Shown one piece after another: positions 54,583-62,517 of a DNA stretch of 64,000 nt. Both the position numbers and the translations under genes were made by a program. The notes under the pieces are model-generated. The model saw only the letters and a list, made by a program, of their open reading frames with translations, searched no databases and was not told the DNA's origin. The stretch covers positions 3,667,001 through 3,731,000 of the forward strand of contig NZ_CP072425.1 of the NCBI RefSeq assembly GCF_017742995.1, in the 5' to 3' direction. Source of the DNA: Pseudoalteromonas viridis (GTDB lineage: Bacteria > Pseudomonadota > Gammaproteobacteria > Enterobacterales > Alteromonadaceae). Each line of letters starts with the position of its first letter. Position 1 is the first letter of the stretch.

Positions 54583-57249
54583 TTAAAACTGATAGCCAAA
54601 CTTCAGATAAAGCTGACGACCCAATGCACTGTGAGTCTTATTATCAATACCCATAGATTCAGATGGAGCCAGTGGCGCCTCTTCATTCAGCAGGTTTGAT
54701 GCACCCAAAGTAACGGTCAGTTTGTCATAGCCGATATAACTTACACTGGTATCAACCGTGGTCCAGGAATCAATTTCATACTTATCCCCGTTGCTGTCTG
54801 CCAGATCCAGGTTCTTGTCGACATAGTTAAAGCTCAGGTTGGCAACAAAATCATCCATTGACCAGTCAACGCCAGCCGTCCAACGGTATTTAGGGTGCTG
54901 GTACTCACCATTGAGATCTTCAACCACAGTGCTGGTATTACCTGCATCATCACTTTCAAACGACTGCTCTTCAAAATTCAGCGTATAAGTAAGGTTATAG
55001 TTAAAGCGCAGCTCACCCATGTCAGACGTGTTAAGCAAATACTCGATGTCTAAGTCCAGACCATCGGTTTCACGGCCACCTATGTTCACAAAGGTATCAT
55101 TGATTTCCAGAATACGGCCTAAAGTGCTGCCCTGATTGGGCGCACGTACCACCAGGTTTGGATCGGTTCCGCAACAGTCGACCAGCTTTTGCGCACCAAT
55201 TTTCTTGATCAGGTCTTCCTGATCATAGTTCCAGTAATCTACGCCAATACTGAAGGTATCCGTTGCTTGCCAGATCACACCCAGGTTGAAGTTTTCCGAC
55301 TCTTCGGGTTGCAATTGCTTATTACCGGCAACGATGGCGGTATATTCGGTTGGCGAACAGTCCACATCAGCGCCAGTCTGCTTACAGCGCTCTTTGTCAA
55401 TTACGCTGGGTGATTCGTCAGTACGGCCCAGGTGTAACTGAACCAGTGAAGGCGCGCGGAATGCCGTGCCCCAGGAGCCACGTACCACAACTGAATCTAT
55501 GGGTGTCCAGCGAAAGGCCACTTTAGGATCTGTGGTATTACCAAAATCACTGTAATCCTCGTGGCGCAGTGCCAACTGAAGCTCGAGGTTTTCCAGCAGT
55601 GGCGCGCTAAATTCTGCAAAAACCGCGGTATTGTCCCGATCACCGTTTGCCTGTGTCGCTTCGGTACCAAAGATCTCGCCCCGTAGGTACTGGTTATCCG
55701 GGTTATCTTCTATTTTTTCGTAGCGATGCTCAAAACCAAATGCCGCCGATACATAACCATCGCCAAGTTCAAACAGTTCACCTGAAATAGTCCCATCAAG
55801 TGATTGCATGCTGGATGAGCCGTAACGGGTTGTCGTTGTTTCGAAGAAGTCTAACCCTTCCTGTGTGTTAGTGCTGGGTTCAAATGGGTTCCAGCGGCCT
55901 TCATCAATGGCTTGTTGCGCAAGACGTTTATTTGGGAAGCCATCAAAGCCTTTTTCAACCGCACTGGAGCGAATGGCAGAGTATGCAAACTCCCAATCCC
56001 AATCCTGCCACTGACCACGCATACCCATCACGGCGCGATAGTATTCTGAATCAACGTCTTTTTTACGGTTACCGATATCAACGGTACGGCGGCGCATTGA
56101 GATATCTACACCATGCAGGAAGTGATCAGGCTGACTGGCCAAAGGATGGTTCGGGTTATCACCCGCCATGGTTAATTCGGTAAAGCTTGGGCTGGCAGCC
56201 CCCTGAATAAAGGTCGAGGCATGCTGCGCCGAAAACTCAGCAAAACCCTCTACGCCGTCCATGATCTCCTGAACGCCATTGTAGTTAAAGGTAACCCGCT
56301 CGGTTGAGGGCACCAGGCTCATATGTGGCGCATAGTCATAACGACAGACGTCTCCAATGTTCATCTCTGTCGGGCAAACATCATTGCCCCACACGTCAGC
56401 GAACAAGGTTTGACGAACCTGGGTCCCATCATCCTCAGTACGCACAACAGGCAGACGTGCCCATTGCTCGTCAGTCAGTGACGCACGCTCGACTTCAATA
56501 CTGCCCGGAAAACCAGACGAGCTCAGTGAATTATTACCACCGCGGAAGGTCTGATCTGCCGAGGCCGTATAATCCCGGTCTGAGTAGAAGACGTCGCCCC
56601 GTTTGAAGTAATCAAGTGTAAAGTTGTGATGGCCTTTGCTGGTAGAATTACCCCAAAGTAACGTGAAGTTTTGCTCTTCACCACCACCATCTGCGGTGTC
56701 AGAGACTTTAGCCGCAACTTCAAATCCGTCGATGTCATTGCGCAAGATGATGTTAATCACACCCGCTACCGCATCCGAACCATACGTTGCTGATGCACCA
56801 TCTTTAAGTACATCAATGCGTTTTACCGCAGAAACCGGGATGGTATTTAAGTCTACAAATGAGGTTTCAATGTCTTTTGCAAACGGGCTGACGGCCACCC
56901 GGCGTCCATTAATCAATACCAGGGTTGATGACGCGCCAAGACCACGCAGCGCCACACTGGACCCGCCGTTTGCTGTATCATCACTGGAGTTACCCTGAGT
57001 ACTAAAGGTCCCCGTGCCCGCGACCGGGAGCTTTTGCAGGGCGCCGATTAGATCGGTTGAACCTGTAGCAGCCAAATCAGATGCTGAAATGGTTTGAACC
57101 GGTGAAGGCCCTTCCATATCGGAACGTTTAATGTGCGAGCCGGTCACTTCGATGCGTTCGACTTCGCCTTCTTCTGCAAGGGCTGTCTGAAAGCTACCAG
57201 CAAGGACCGTTGAGACTGCCAGTGCAGTGAGTGTAATCCCCTTTTTCAT
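54583..57249 (-). CDS. TonB-dependent outer-membrane receptor
   Basis: An 888-residue receptor with a signal peptide (MKKGITLTALAVSTVLAGSF, cleavage after ALA near residue 25). A TonB box-like IEVTGS follows, then the plug domain (about 45-175) with GGSSVALRGLGASSTLVLINGRRV and SATYGSDAVAGVINII. The remainder is a 22-strand barrel ending in the typical aromatic C-terminus LKFGYQF. Its size and long extracellular loops suit complex carbohydrates, peptides or siderophores; no neighbouring enzyme reveals the ligand. Fur-type operators were not recognised upstream. Confidence 0.95.
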   Translation of the reverse strand: MKKGITLTALAVSTVLAGSFQTALAEEGEVERIEVTGSHIKRSDMEGPSPVQTISASDLAATGSTDLIGALQKLPVAGTGTFSTQGNSSDDTANGGSSVALRGLGASSTLVLINGRRVAVSPFAKDIETSFVDLNTIPVSAVKRIDVLKDGASATYGSDAVAGVINIILRNDIDGFEVAAKVSDTADGGGEEQNFTLLWGNSTSKGHHNFTLDYFKRGDVFYSDRDYTASADQTFRGGNNSLSSSGFPGSIEVERASLTDEQWARLPVVRTEDDGTQVRQTLFADVWGNDVCPTEMNIGDVCRYDYAPHMSLVPSTERVTFNYNGVQEIMDGVEGFAEFSAQHASTFIQGAASPSFTELTMAGDNPNHPLASQPDHFLHGVDISMRRRTVDIGNRKKDVDSEYYRAVMGMRGQWQDWDWEFAYSAIRSSAVEKGFDGFPNKRLAQQAIDEGRWNPFEPSTNTQEGLDFFETTTTRYGSSSMQSLDGTISGELFELGDGYVSAAFGFEHRYEKIEDNPDNQYLRGEIFGTEATQANGDRDNTAVFAEFSAPLLENLELQLALRHEDYSDFGNTTDPKVAFRWTPIDSVVVRGSWGTAFRAPSLVQLHLGRTDESPSVIDKERCKQTGADVDCSPTEYTAIVAGNKQLQPEESENFNLGVIWQATDTFSIGVDYWNYDQEDLIKKIGAQKLVDCCGTDPNLVVRAPNQGSTLGRILEINDTFVNIGGRETDGLDLDIEYLLNTSDMGELRFNYNLTYTLNFEEQSFESDDAGNTSTVVEDLNGEYQHPKYRWTAGVDWSMDDFVANLSFNYVDKNLDLADSNGDKYEIDSWTTVDTSVSYIGYDKLTVTLGASNLLNEEAPLAPSESMGIDNKTHSALGRQLYLKFGYQF

Positions 57250-57437
57250 TCTTACTCTTCTCCATAGTGTTAATTATATTTGTAATTACCAAATATTTTA
57301 TAACATATAGAAAACACTTTAAGAACACATAAATATACAAGGAACAAGGTAAAGTTACCAAAAATACACATTTAAGCGCTTGGTACAAACACAGGCTCAG
57401 TATCCATGGCGCTTTATCGCCCAGTGCTTGGAGATCA

Positions 57438-57466
57438 AAAAACCCGACACATCTGGTCGGGTTTTT
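57438..57466 (-). terminator. Terminator of the DUF3718 gene
   Basis: An 11-bp stem AAAAACCCGAC (57438-57448) / GTCGGGTTTTT (57456-57466) with a 7-base loop and T-run on the minus strand, 33 bases after the DUF3718 stop. Confidence 0.88.
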
Positions 57467-57498
57467 ATAGCATTATTTATTGCATTAATGACGGATAT

Positions 57499-57939
57499 TT
57501 AGATAGCCGTATTATTGATATTTTTAATAAACTGCTTAACAGGTACATCATTGCACTTTAGGTTGCGTGCCTGATGACGATATTTGTTCAAACTGGATAG
57601 GCCTTCTTTGGCTGCTTTAAGGCATAGTTCAGTCGCAATTGTGCCATTTTTAGCTACCAGTTTTACTTTCGCCTGGCTATCCGCTGACTCAGCGTCAACC
57701 TGCTTGGCAAATGTACGAATGTCTTCACCGTTACACTCAAGTGTTTTAGAAAAACGTGATACGAATACACCGTGCTTTGCGCCATATACACGTGCAGCAC
57801 TCAGACCTTGTTCCGCCGCGATAGCACATACTTTCGATTCTGGTGACGCGTTAGCGCTCACAACCTGTGCCCCAGAGGCAGCAGTAGCTGAAAAAGATGC
57901 AACCGAGATCAATGTAACAAGAGAGAGAGACTTAAACAT
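57499..57939 (-). CDS. Secreted DUF3718-like protein with internal duplication
   Basis: A 146-residue periplasmic protein: signal peptide MFKSLSLVTLISVASFSATA, then two similar units of about 45 residues. Unit one runs from VCAIAAEQGLSAARVYG to LECNGEDI; unit two from LCLKAAKEGLSSLNKY to LKCNDVPV. Each unit has one Cys near each end, so two disulfides are likely. The pattern resembles DUF3718, a small family of Alteromonadales; that name is from memory. The gene is alone between a terminator and the xthA region. No function is known. Confidence 0.78.
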   Translation of the reverse strand: MFKSLSLVTLISVASFSATAASGAQVVSANASPESKVCAIAAEQGLSAARVYGAKHGVFVSRFSKTLECNGEDIRTFAKQVDAESADSQAKVKLVAKNGTIATELCLKAAKEGLSSLNKYRHQARNLKCNDVPVKQFIKNINNTAI

Positions 57940-58257
57940 AATTTACCCCAAATGAACGAATTGATGCGCATTATATATACAAGTTTTACCGTGTAAATGG
58001 TAAAACTCAACTTTCCTGATCATTTAATAGCCTATTCACAACTCCCTAATCAGGCGCTTTAAAGCGGTTACAATTTTCGCGTTAATTAACAAAAATAGCG
58101 GATATAAACCGCCGCATTTGGCACGATAATGGGACCTGAAATCAATCCGATTAAAGGTCCAACGGGATGCGGGAAAATCACGCTTGCCCCTCCATTCACG
58201 CAGACAAAAATGATAGACTTGGCACCACTGACTATATGCAAATAAAGAACAACAACG
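57940..58257. other. Divergent intergenic region between the DUF3718 gene and xthA
   Basis: No supported gene. It should hold both promoters, but no convincing paired boxes were found. A 63-codon leftward frame (58086-58277) crosses the xthA start and has no ribosome site of note, so it was not accepted. Confidence 0.5.
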
Positions 58258-59067
58258 ATGAAAGTTATCTCATTCAATATAAACGGCCTGCGCGCTCGCC
58301 TGCACCAGCTACAAGCCCTGATCGATAAACACCAGCCCGATGTTATCGGCTTGCAGGAAATTAAAGTGCATGACGAAGCCTTCCCGGTCGCAGATGTTGA
58401 AGCGATGGGCTACCACGTGTATTTTCATGGCCAAAAAGCCCACTATGGTGTAGCGCTGCTCTCTAAAAAGCCTGCAAAGCAAATCCAAAAGGGCTTTGCA
58501 ACAGACACTGAAGAATCGCAAAAGCGCATGATCATTGGCACCTTTGAAGGCGACAGCGGTGAAGACGTTACTATCATGAATGGTTACTTCCCGCAGGGTG
58601 ACAACATTAACCACGAGACCAAGTTTCCGTACAAACGTCAGTTTTATGCCGATCTAATGACCCACCTGAACAGCACTGCTGATAACAGCGAACACCTGAT
58701 TGTCATGGGTGATATCAATATCTCTCCGCTTGACTTGGACATTGGCATTGGCGAGCCCAACCGTAAACGCTGGCTGAAAACCGGTAAGTGTTCATTCCAG
58801 CCCATCGAACGCGAATGGCTGCAAACATTGCTGGACTGGGGCCTCAAAGATACCTTCCGCGAGCTCACGCCAGACGCCTGCGAAAAATACTCGTGGTTTG
58901 ATTATCGCTCTAAGGGCTTTGATGACAATCGCGGTCTGCGTATCGACGTTGTCCTGGCCACCGAGTCTTTGATGGCAAAATGTGTTGAAAGTGACATTGA
59001 TTACGAGCTGCGCGGGATTGAGAAGCCCTCAGATCATGCGCCTGTCTGGGCAACTTTTGACTTGTAA
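58258..59067 (+). CDS. xthA: Exodeoxyribonuclease III (AP endonuclease)
   Basis: A 269-residue base-excision repair enzyme that cuts at abasic sites and removes 3' blocking groups. Motifs of the exonuclease-endonuclease-phosphatase fold: [10 protein letters not shown] (Asn), LQEIKVHDE (metal-binding Glu34), [14 protein letters not shown] (Asp/Asn pair), and the C-terminal [10 protein letters not shown] with the catalytic His. Length is that of E. coli XthA (268). It heads a tight rightward set with a membrane protein (gap of 5 bases) and rlmA. Confidence 0.97.
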   Translation: MKVISFNINGLRARLHQLQALIDKHQPDVIGLQEIKVHDEAFPVADVEAMGYHVYFHGQKAHYGVALLSKKPAKQIQKGFATDTEESQKRMIIGTFEGDSGEDVTIMNGYFPQGDNINHETKFPYKRQFYADLMTHLNSTADNSEHLIVMGDINISPLDLDIGIGEPNRKRWLKTGKCSFQPIEREWLQTLLDWGLKDTFRELTPDACEKYSWFDYRSKGFDDNRGLRIDVVLATESLMAKCVESDIDYELRGIEKPSDHAPVWATFDL

Positions 59068-59072
59068 CTAGT

Positions 59073-59699
59073 ATGTTCACCGCGCTTATCGCCATGGGCC
59101 TGTTCGCCCTGAGCATCAACAAACACCAGTATCAGACACTGCTACAGACGCCGGCAAGACAAACCGGCGTGCTGGCCAGTGCGCTGGTGCTGGCACTGTT
59201 GTGGCAGATACAGGCAGGGATTTTACCCCAGCTATCTATCCATATTCTCGGGATCACAGCGGTAACACTAACGCTTGGCTGGCATATGGGCCTGCTGTGC
59301 AGCACGCTGGCCACGCTGCTGAGTTATTTCCTTGGTCCTATGCCCATCGACAACTTGTGGACATTTTGGCTATTCACTGCACTGCTTCCGGTCTATCTGA
59401 GTTATGGCTTGTTTTTACTTTGCTATCACTTTCTCAGCCGCCACTTTTTTGTCTATATCTTTGTCTGTGCCTTTTTGTCCGGCGGACTGGTTGCTGCCAG
59501 TAAGATTATAATCAGTGCGCTATATTACCTGAGTATCGGGCTGTATGACTGGCCTGTCCTGGTCGACAACTACATTTTTTATGCGATCATCATGTGGTTC
59601 CCCGAAGCAATGCTGAACGGAATGGCCATTACCTTGCTGATCACTTACCGACCTCACTGGGTCAAAACCTTTTATGATAGGGATTACTTAGATAAATGA
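59073..59699 (+). CDS. CbiM-like energy-coupling-factor permease family membrane protein (orphan)
   Basis: A 208-residue inner-membrane protein with about six membrane segments. The C-terminal FPEAMLNGMAITLLITYRP and WVKTFYDRDYL match the end of CbiM/PF01891-type permeases as I remember them. It lacks the N-terminal Met-His-Ile metal motif of true CbiM, and no CbiN, CbiQ or CbiO gene is near. It begins 5 bases after xthA without a visible ribosome site and overlaps rlmA by four bases (ATGA), so it depends on neighbours for translation. Substrate is unknown. Confidence 0.7.
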   Translation: MFTALIAMGLFALSINKHQYQTLLQTPARQTGVLASALVLALLWQIQAGILPQLSIHILGITAVTLTLGWHMGLLCSTLATLLSYFLGPMPIDNLWTFWLFTALLPVYLSYGLFLLCYHFLSRHFFVYIFVCAFLSGGLVAASKIIISALYYLSIGLYDWPVLVDNYIFYAIIMWFPEAMLNGMAITLLITYRPHWVKTFYDRDYLDK

Positions 59700-60499
59700 C
59701 GCTGCATTATCGCTGCCCCATTTGCTCGGCACCTCTGACTGAACACAATAAAACACTGCATTGTGAGCACAATCATCAGTTTGATGTGGCCAAAGAAGGC
59801 TATGTTAATCTGCTGCCCGTCCAGTTCAAAAAATCTCGCCAGCCTGGCGACAATCTGGATATGGTGCAGGCCCGGCGGGCCTTTTTTGCCACCGACCACT
59901 ACCAGTTTTTACAATCTCACCTGGCTCAGGCCATTGCCGCTTTACCCTGTGAGGCAGTTATTGATATGGGCTGTGGAGAAGGTTTTTATACGCAGGCCAT
60001 TGCCAATTCACTGCCCGCAACAAGCCAGGTGTTCGGCGTCGATATTTCAAAACCAGCGATCCGCTACGCGGCAAAACGCTACCCGCAGGTGCACTTCAGT
60101 GTGGCTTCAATTAAGGACACACCCTTTGTTGCTGCTCAGGCAGATGTACTGTTAAGTGTGTTTGCCCCGGTGTTTGCCGATGAAATGGCGCGCTTACTCA
60201 AACCGCAAGGCCAGTTACTGGTTGTCAGCCCGGGTCCCAAACACTTGTATGAGCTGAAAACCCATATTTACGATGAAGTACGACTTCACGACGCTCCAGA
60301 TTGCCCACCGGGTTTTGTCGAAGCAGAGCAAACCCATCTTGAGCAAACCCAGCAGGTGCCCACCGACGTCATCAAGCATTTGATTAAAATGACGCCTTTT
60401 GCATGGAAATTTAAAGAAAGTCACTACGAGACGCTGGAACAAGCCTGCCACCATGAAGTGACCTTTTCTTTTCTGATCACGCGCTACCAAAAAGCCTGA
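59696..60499 (+). CDS. rlmA: 23S rRNA (guanine745-N1)-methyltransferase
   Basis: A 267-residue SAM-dependent methyltransferase that modifies G745 of 23S rRNA. An N-terminal zinc finger is formed by CPICSAPL and LHCEHNHQFD (residues 7-30), followed by EGYVNLLP, typical of RlmA. The SAM motif is VIDMGCGEGFYT near residue 88, with SVFAPVFADEMARLL later. The start overlaps the stop of the membrane protein gene. Length is normal for the family. Confidence 0.93.
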   Translation: MTLHYRCPICSAPLTEHNKTLHCEHNHQFDVAKEGYVNLLPVQFKKSRQPGDNLDMVQARRAFFATDHYQFLQSHLAQAIAALPCEAVIDMGCGEGFYTQAIANSLPATSQVFGVDISKPAIRYAAKRYPQVHFSVASIKDTPFVAAQADVLLSVFAPVFADEMARLLKPQGQLLVVSPGPKHLYELKTHIYDEVRLHDAPDCPPGFVEAEQTHLEQTQQVPTDVIKHLIKMTPFAWKFKESHYETLEQACHHEVTFSFLITRYQKA

Positions 60500-60527
60500 T
60501 CAGCTTACCTACCACCTAGCAGATAAA

Positions 60528-60553
60528 AAAACCTCTGATTTATCAGAGGTTTT
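60528..60553. terminator. Terminator shared by rlmA and yfbV
   Basis: Inverted repeat AAAACCTCTGAT / ATCAGAGGTTTT around 60540, with A/T runs on both strands. The yfbV stop codon (60543-60545 on the minus strand) lies inside the right arm, so the terminator overlaps the gene end. Confidence 0.8.
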
Positions 60554-60986
60554 CTTTTGCAAATGCTTTGTCCATTTTTTCAAACATATCTTTGAGCAAT
60601 TTCGCCAGCTCACGATACTTAGGATCCCGAGAGGCATCGGCCTGATAGCCATTGGCCACCATTTTGTGATACAGCTCTTTGTACCAGCTATTGAGGGCTG
60701 GATTAAGACGTGTGTCCGCCCGCTTTCCGAGCCATAGCAGGCCCTGCACTGGCAAAGACAAGAAGAATAAGGCGATGGTAATGGCCTGAGGTAAGTAAGC
60801 CATTCCCAAGTACGTCGTTTGAACAAAAACCGAAATAATCGCCAACGCAGGCATCACCTGAAGGGCAAATTCAGTCGCTTTGATCACTCTGAATTCGGGA
60901 AATAACAGCGTCAATTCCTTGCGCATTGGCCACTCTTTGGCGTACTGACGTCCAAGTTGCACTTGTGAAATAAGACTTTTCTGCAT
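60543..60986 (-). CDS. yfbV: YfbV (DUF412/UPF0208) membrane protein
   Basis: A 147-residue inner-membrane protein. The ATG at 60986 (MQKSLISQ) has GGGAG 5 bases upstream; another ATG directly precedes it. Motifs: GRQYAKEWPMRKEL, FRVIKATEFALQVMP before the first membrane segment, and LFFLSLPVQGLLWLGKRADT in the second, as in E. coli YfbV, which helps insulate the Ter macrodomain. As in E. coli, it is divergent from ackA-pta, which supports the identity. Confidence 0.93.
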   Translation of the reverse strand: MQKSLISQVQLGRQYAKEWPMRKELTLLFPEFRVIKATEFALQVMPALAIISVFVQTTYLGMAYLPQAITIALFFLSLPVQGLLWLGKRADTRLNPALNSWYKELYHKMVANGYQADASRDPKYRELAKLLKDMFEKMDKAFAKENL

Positions 60987-61314
60987 CATAACTCCCGGGT
61001 GCAAGGGCAAATTGTTTACTCATTTATTATTGACCAAAATCGGCAACGGACAACTTACATTTAGTCCATTGAAGAACACCAGGCAACACCATTAACGCGT
61101 TGCTTACCTGCTATCGGCCAGCAGCCGTTTTGTGATCAATAAAACACTCTATAAAATACGATAAACCCGTCGAGACGGCCTAACGTTTCTCAAAAAAATC
61201 GGGTAAAATTAACTTTATACTCGTCAATTACACCTTAGTCTAATATGTAGCTAAATGCGCCTTTTCATTTAGCTTAATACGCAATAACAGTTATTGTCAA
61301 AACGGATAGTCATT
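60987..61314. other. Divergent intergenic region between yfbV and ackA
   Basis: No gene. A TATACT (61216-61221) could be the -10 box of an ackA promoter, 93 bases upstream, but the -35 position is only AAAAAA. No clear FNR, ArcA or CRP site was recognised. Confidence 0.45.
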
Positions 61315-62514
61315 ATGTCATCTACCCATGTTCTGGTACTCAATTGTGGCAGCTCCAGCCTCAAATTCGCAATCATCGACCCAAACACCGCTCAGGAACA
61401 CCTTTCTGGACTTGCTGAACGCCTTGGCGAAAGCAATCCTCAAATCAAGTACAAGCACCAAGGTCAAAAGCACACCGTCGCACTTAATGCCGGTGAAGCC
61501 CACCAGATTGCCATCGACAAACTAGTCGAACTGGTAAAATCCCTTGGCCTGGACAAAGAGCTGGTTGCAGTCGGTCACCGCGTAGTGCATGGGGGTGAAC
61601 ACTTCACACAATCGGCCCTGATAGATGACACAGTACACCAGGCCATTGTCAAAACCGCCGACCTGGCACCGCTGCACAATCCGGCCAACCTGCTGGGTAT
61701 AGACGCCGCCACAAAGGCCTTTAGTCACTTGCCTCAGGTCGCGGTATTCGACACAGCCTTCCATCAAAGCATGGCACCTACTGCGTATCTGTACGCGCTG
61801 CCCTACGAGCTGTACAAATCTCATGGGATCCGCCGTTATGGCTTCCATGGCACCAGCCACTATTTTGTATCGACTCAGGCTATCAAAGCATTAGGCCTTG
61901 AGCAAAAAAGTTCTCGCATTATTACCGCGCACCTGGGTAACGGCTGCTCTGTATGTGCAATCAAAGATGGTAAGTCGGTCGATACCAGTATGGGACTGAC
62001 GCCACTGGAGGGCCTGATCATGGGCACTCGCAGCGGTGATATCGATCCGGGCCTGTTTTCCTACCTGGTTAACCAACTGGATTACAGCGTAGAGCAAGTC
62101 GACACCCTACTGAATAAGCAAAGTGGCCTGCTGGGGATCAGTGAACTGTCGAATGACTGTCGTACCATCGAAGAAGCCGCCGCAGACGGACACCCGCAAG
62201 CAACCTTGGCGCTGGATATGTTCTGTTATCGTCTGGCTAAGCAAATTGCCAGCTTTGCCGTACCGCTGGGTGGCGTGGATGCACTGGTATTTACCGGTGG
62301 CATTGGCGAAAACTCAGATGTTATCCGCGCAAAAGTGGTTGAGCAACTGGGCTTTTTGGGTATGGAGATTGATGCCCAGGCAAACCTGGATGCCCGTTTT
62401 GGCAAAGAAGGAGAAATTACCTGCACAGGCAATGCGACCAAAGCACTGGTGATCCCGACCAACGAAGAATGGGTCATCGCCCATGATGCCGCGCAACTGG
62501 CACAGGAGCAATAA
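61315..62514 (+). CDS. ackA: Acetate kinase
   Basis: A 399-residue kinase that interconverts acetyl phosphate and acetate with ATP. The start at 61315 gives VLVLNCGSSSLKFAI at the N-terminus; a TTG 21 bases upstream was not used. Further motifs: GHRVVHGGEHFTQS with the substrate Arg/His, DTAFHQSMAP, YGFHGTSHYFVS with the catalytic His, and GGIGENSDVIR near residue 325 for ATP. Length equals E. coli AckA (400). It is followed by pta after 3 bases, so it makes an operon for acetate overflow and acetyl-phosphate signalling. Confidence 0.98.
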   Translation: MSSTHVLVLNCGSSSLKFAIIDPNTAQEHLSGLAERLGESNPQIKYKHQGQKHTVALNAGEAHQIAIDKLVELVKSLGLDKELVAVGHRVVHGGEHFTQSALIDDTVHQAIVKTADLAPLHNPANLLGIDAATKAFSHLPQVAVFDTAFHQSMAPTAYLYALPYELYKSHGIRRYGFHGTSHYFVSTQAIKALGLEQKSSRIITAHLGNGCSVCAIKDGKSVDTSMGLTPLEGLIMGTRSGDIDPGLFSYLVNQLDYSVEQVDTLLNKQSGLLGISELSNDCRTIEEAAADGHPQATLALDMFCYRLAKQIASFAVPLGGVDALVFTGGIGENSDVIRAKVVEQLGFLGMEIDAQANLDARFGKEGEITCTGNATKALVIPTNEEWVIAHDAAQLAQEQ

Positions 62515-62517
62515 GCT

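Noticed and set aside
58086..58277. Leftward 63-codon hydrophobic frame over the xthA start
   Set aside because: No clear ribosome site or signal peptide, and it overlaps the well-supported xthA start on the other strand.
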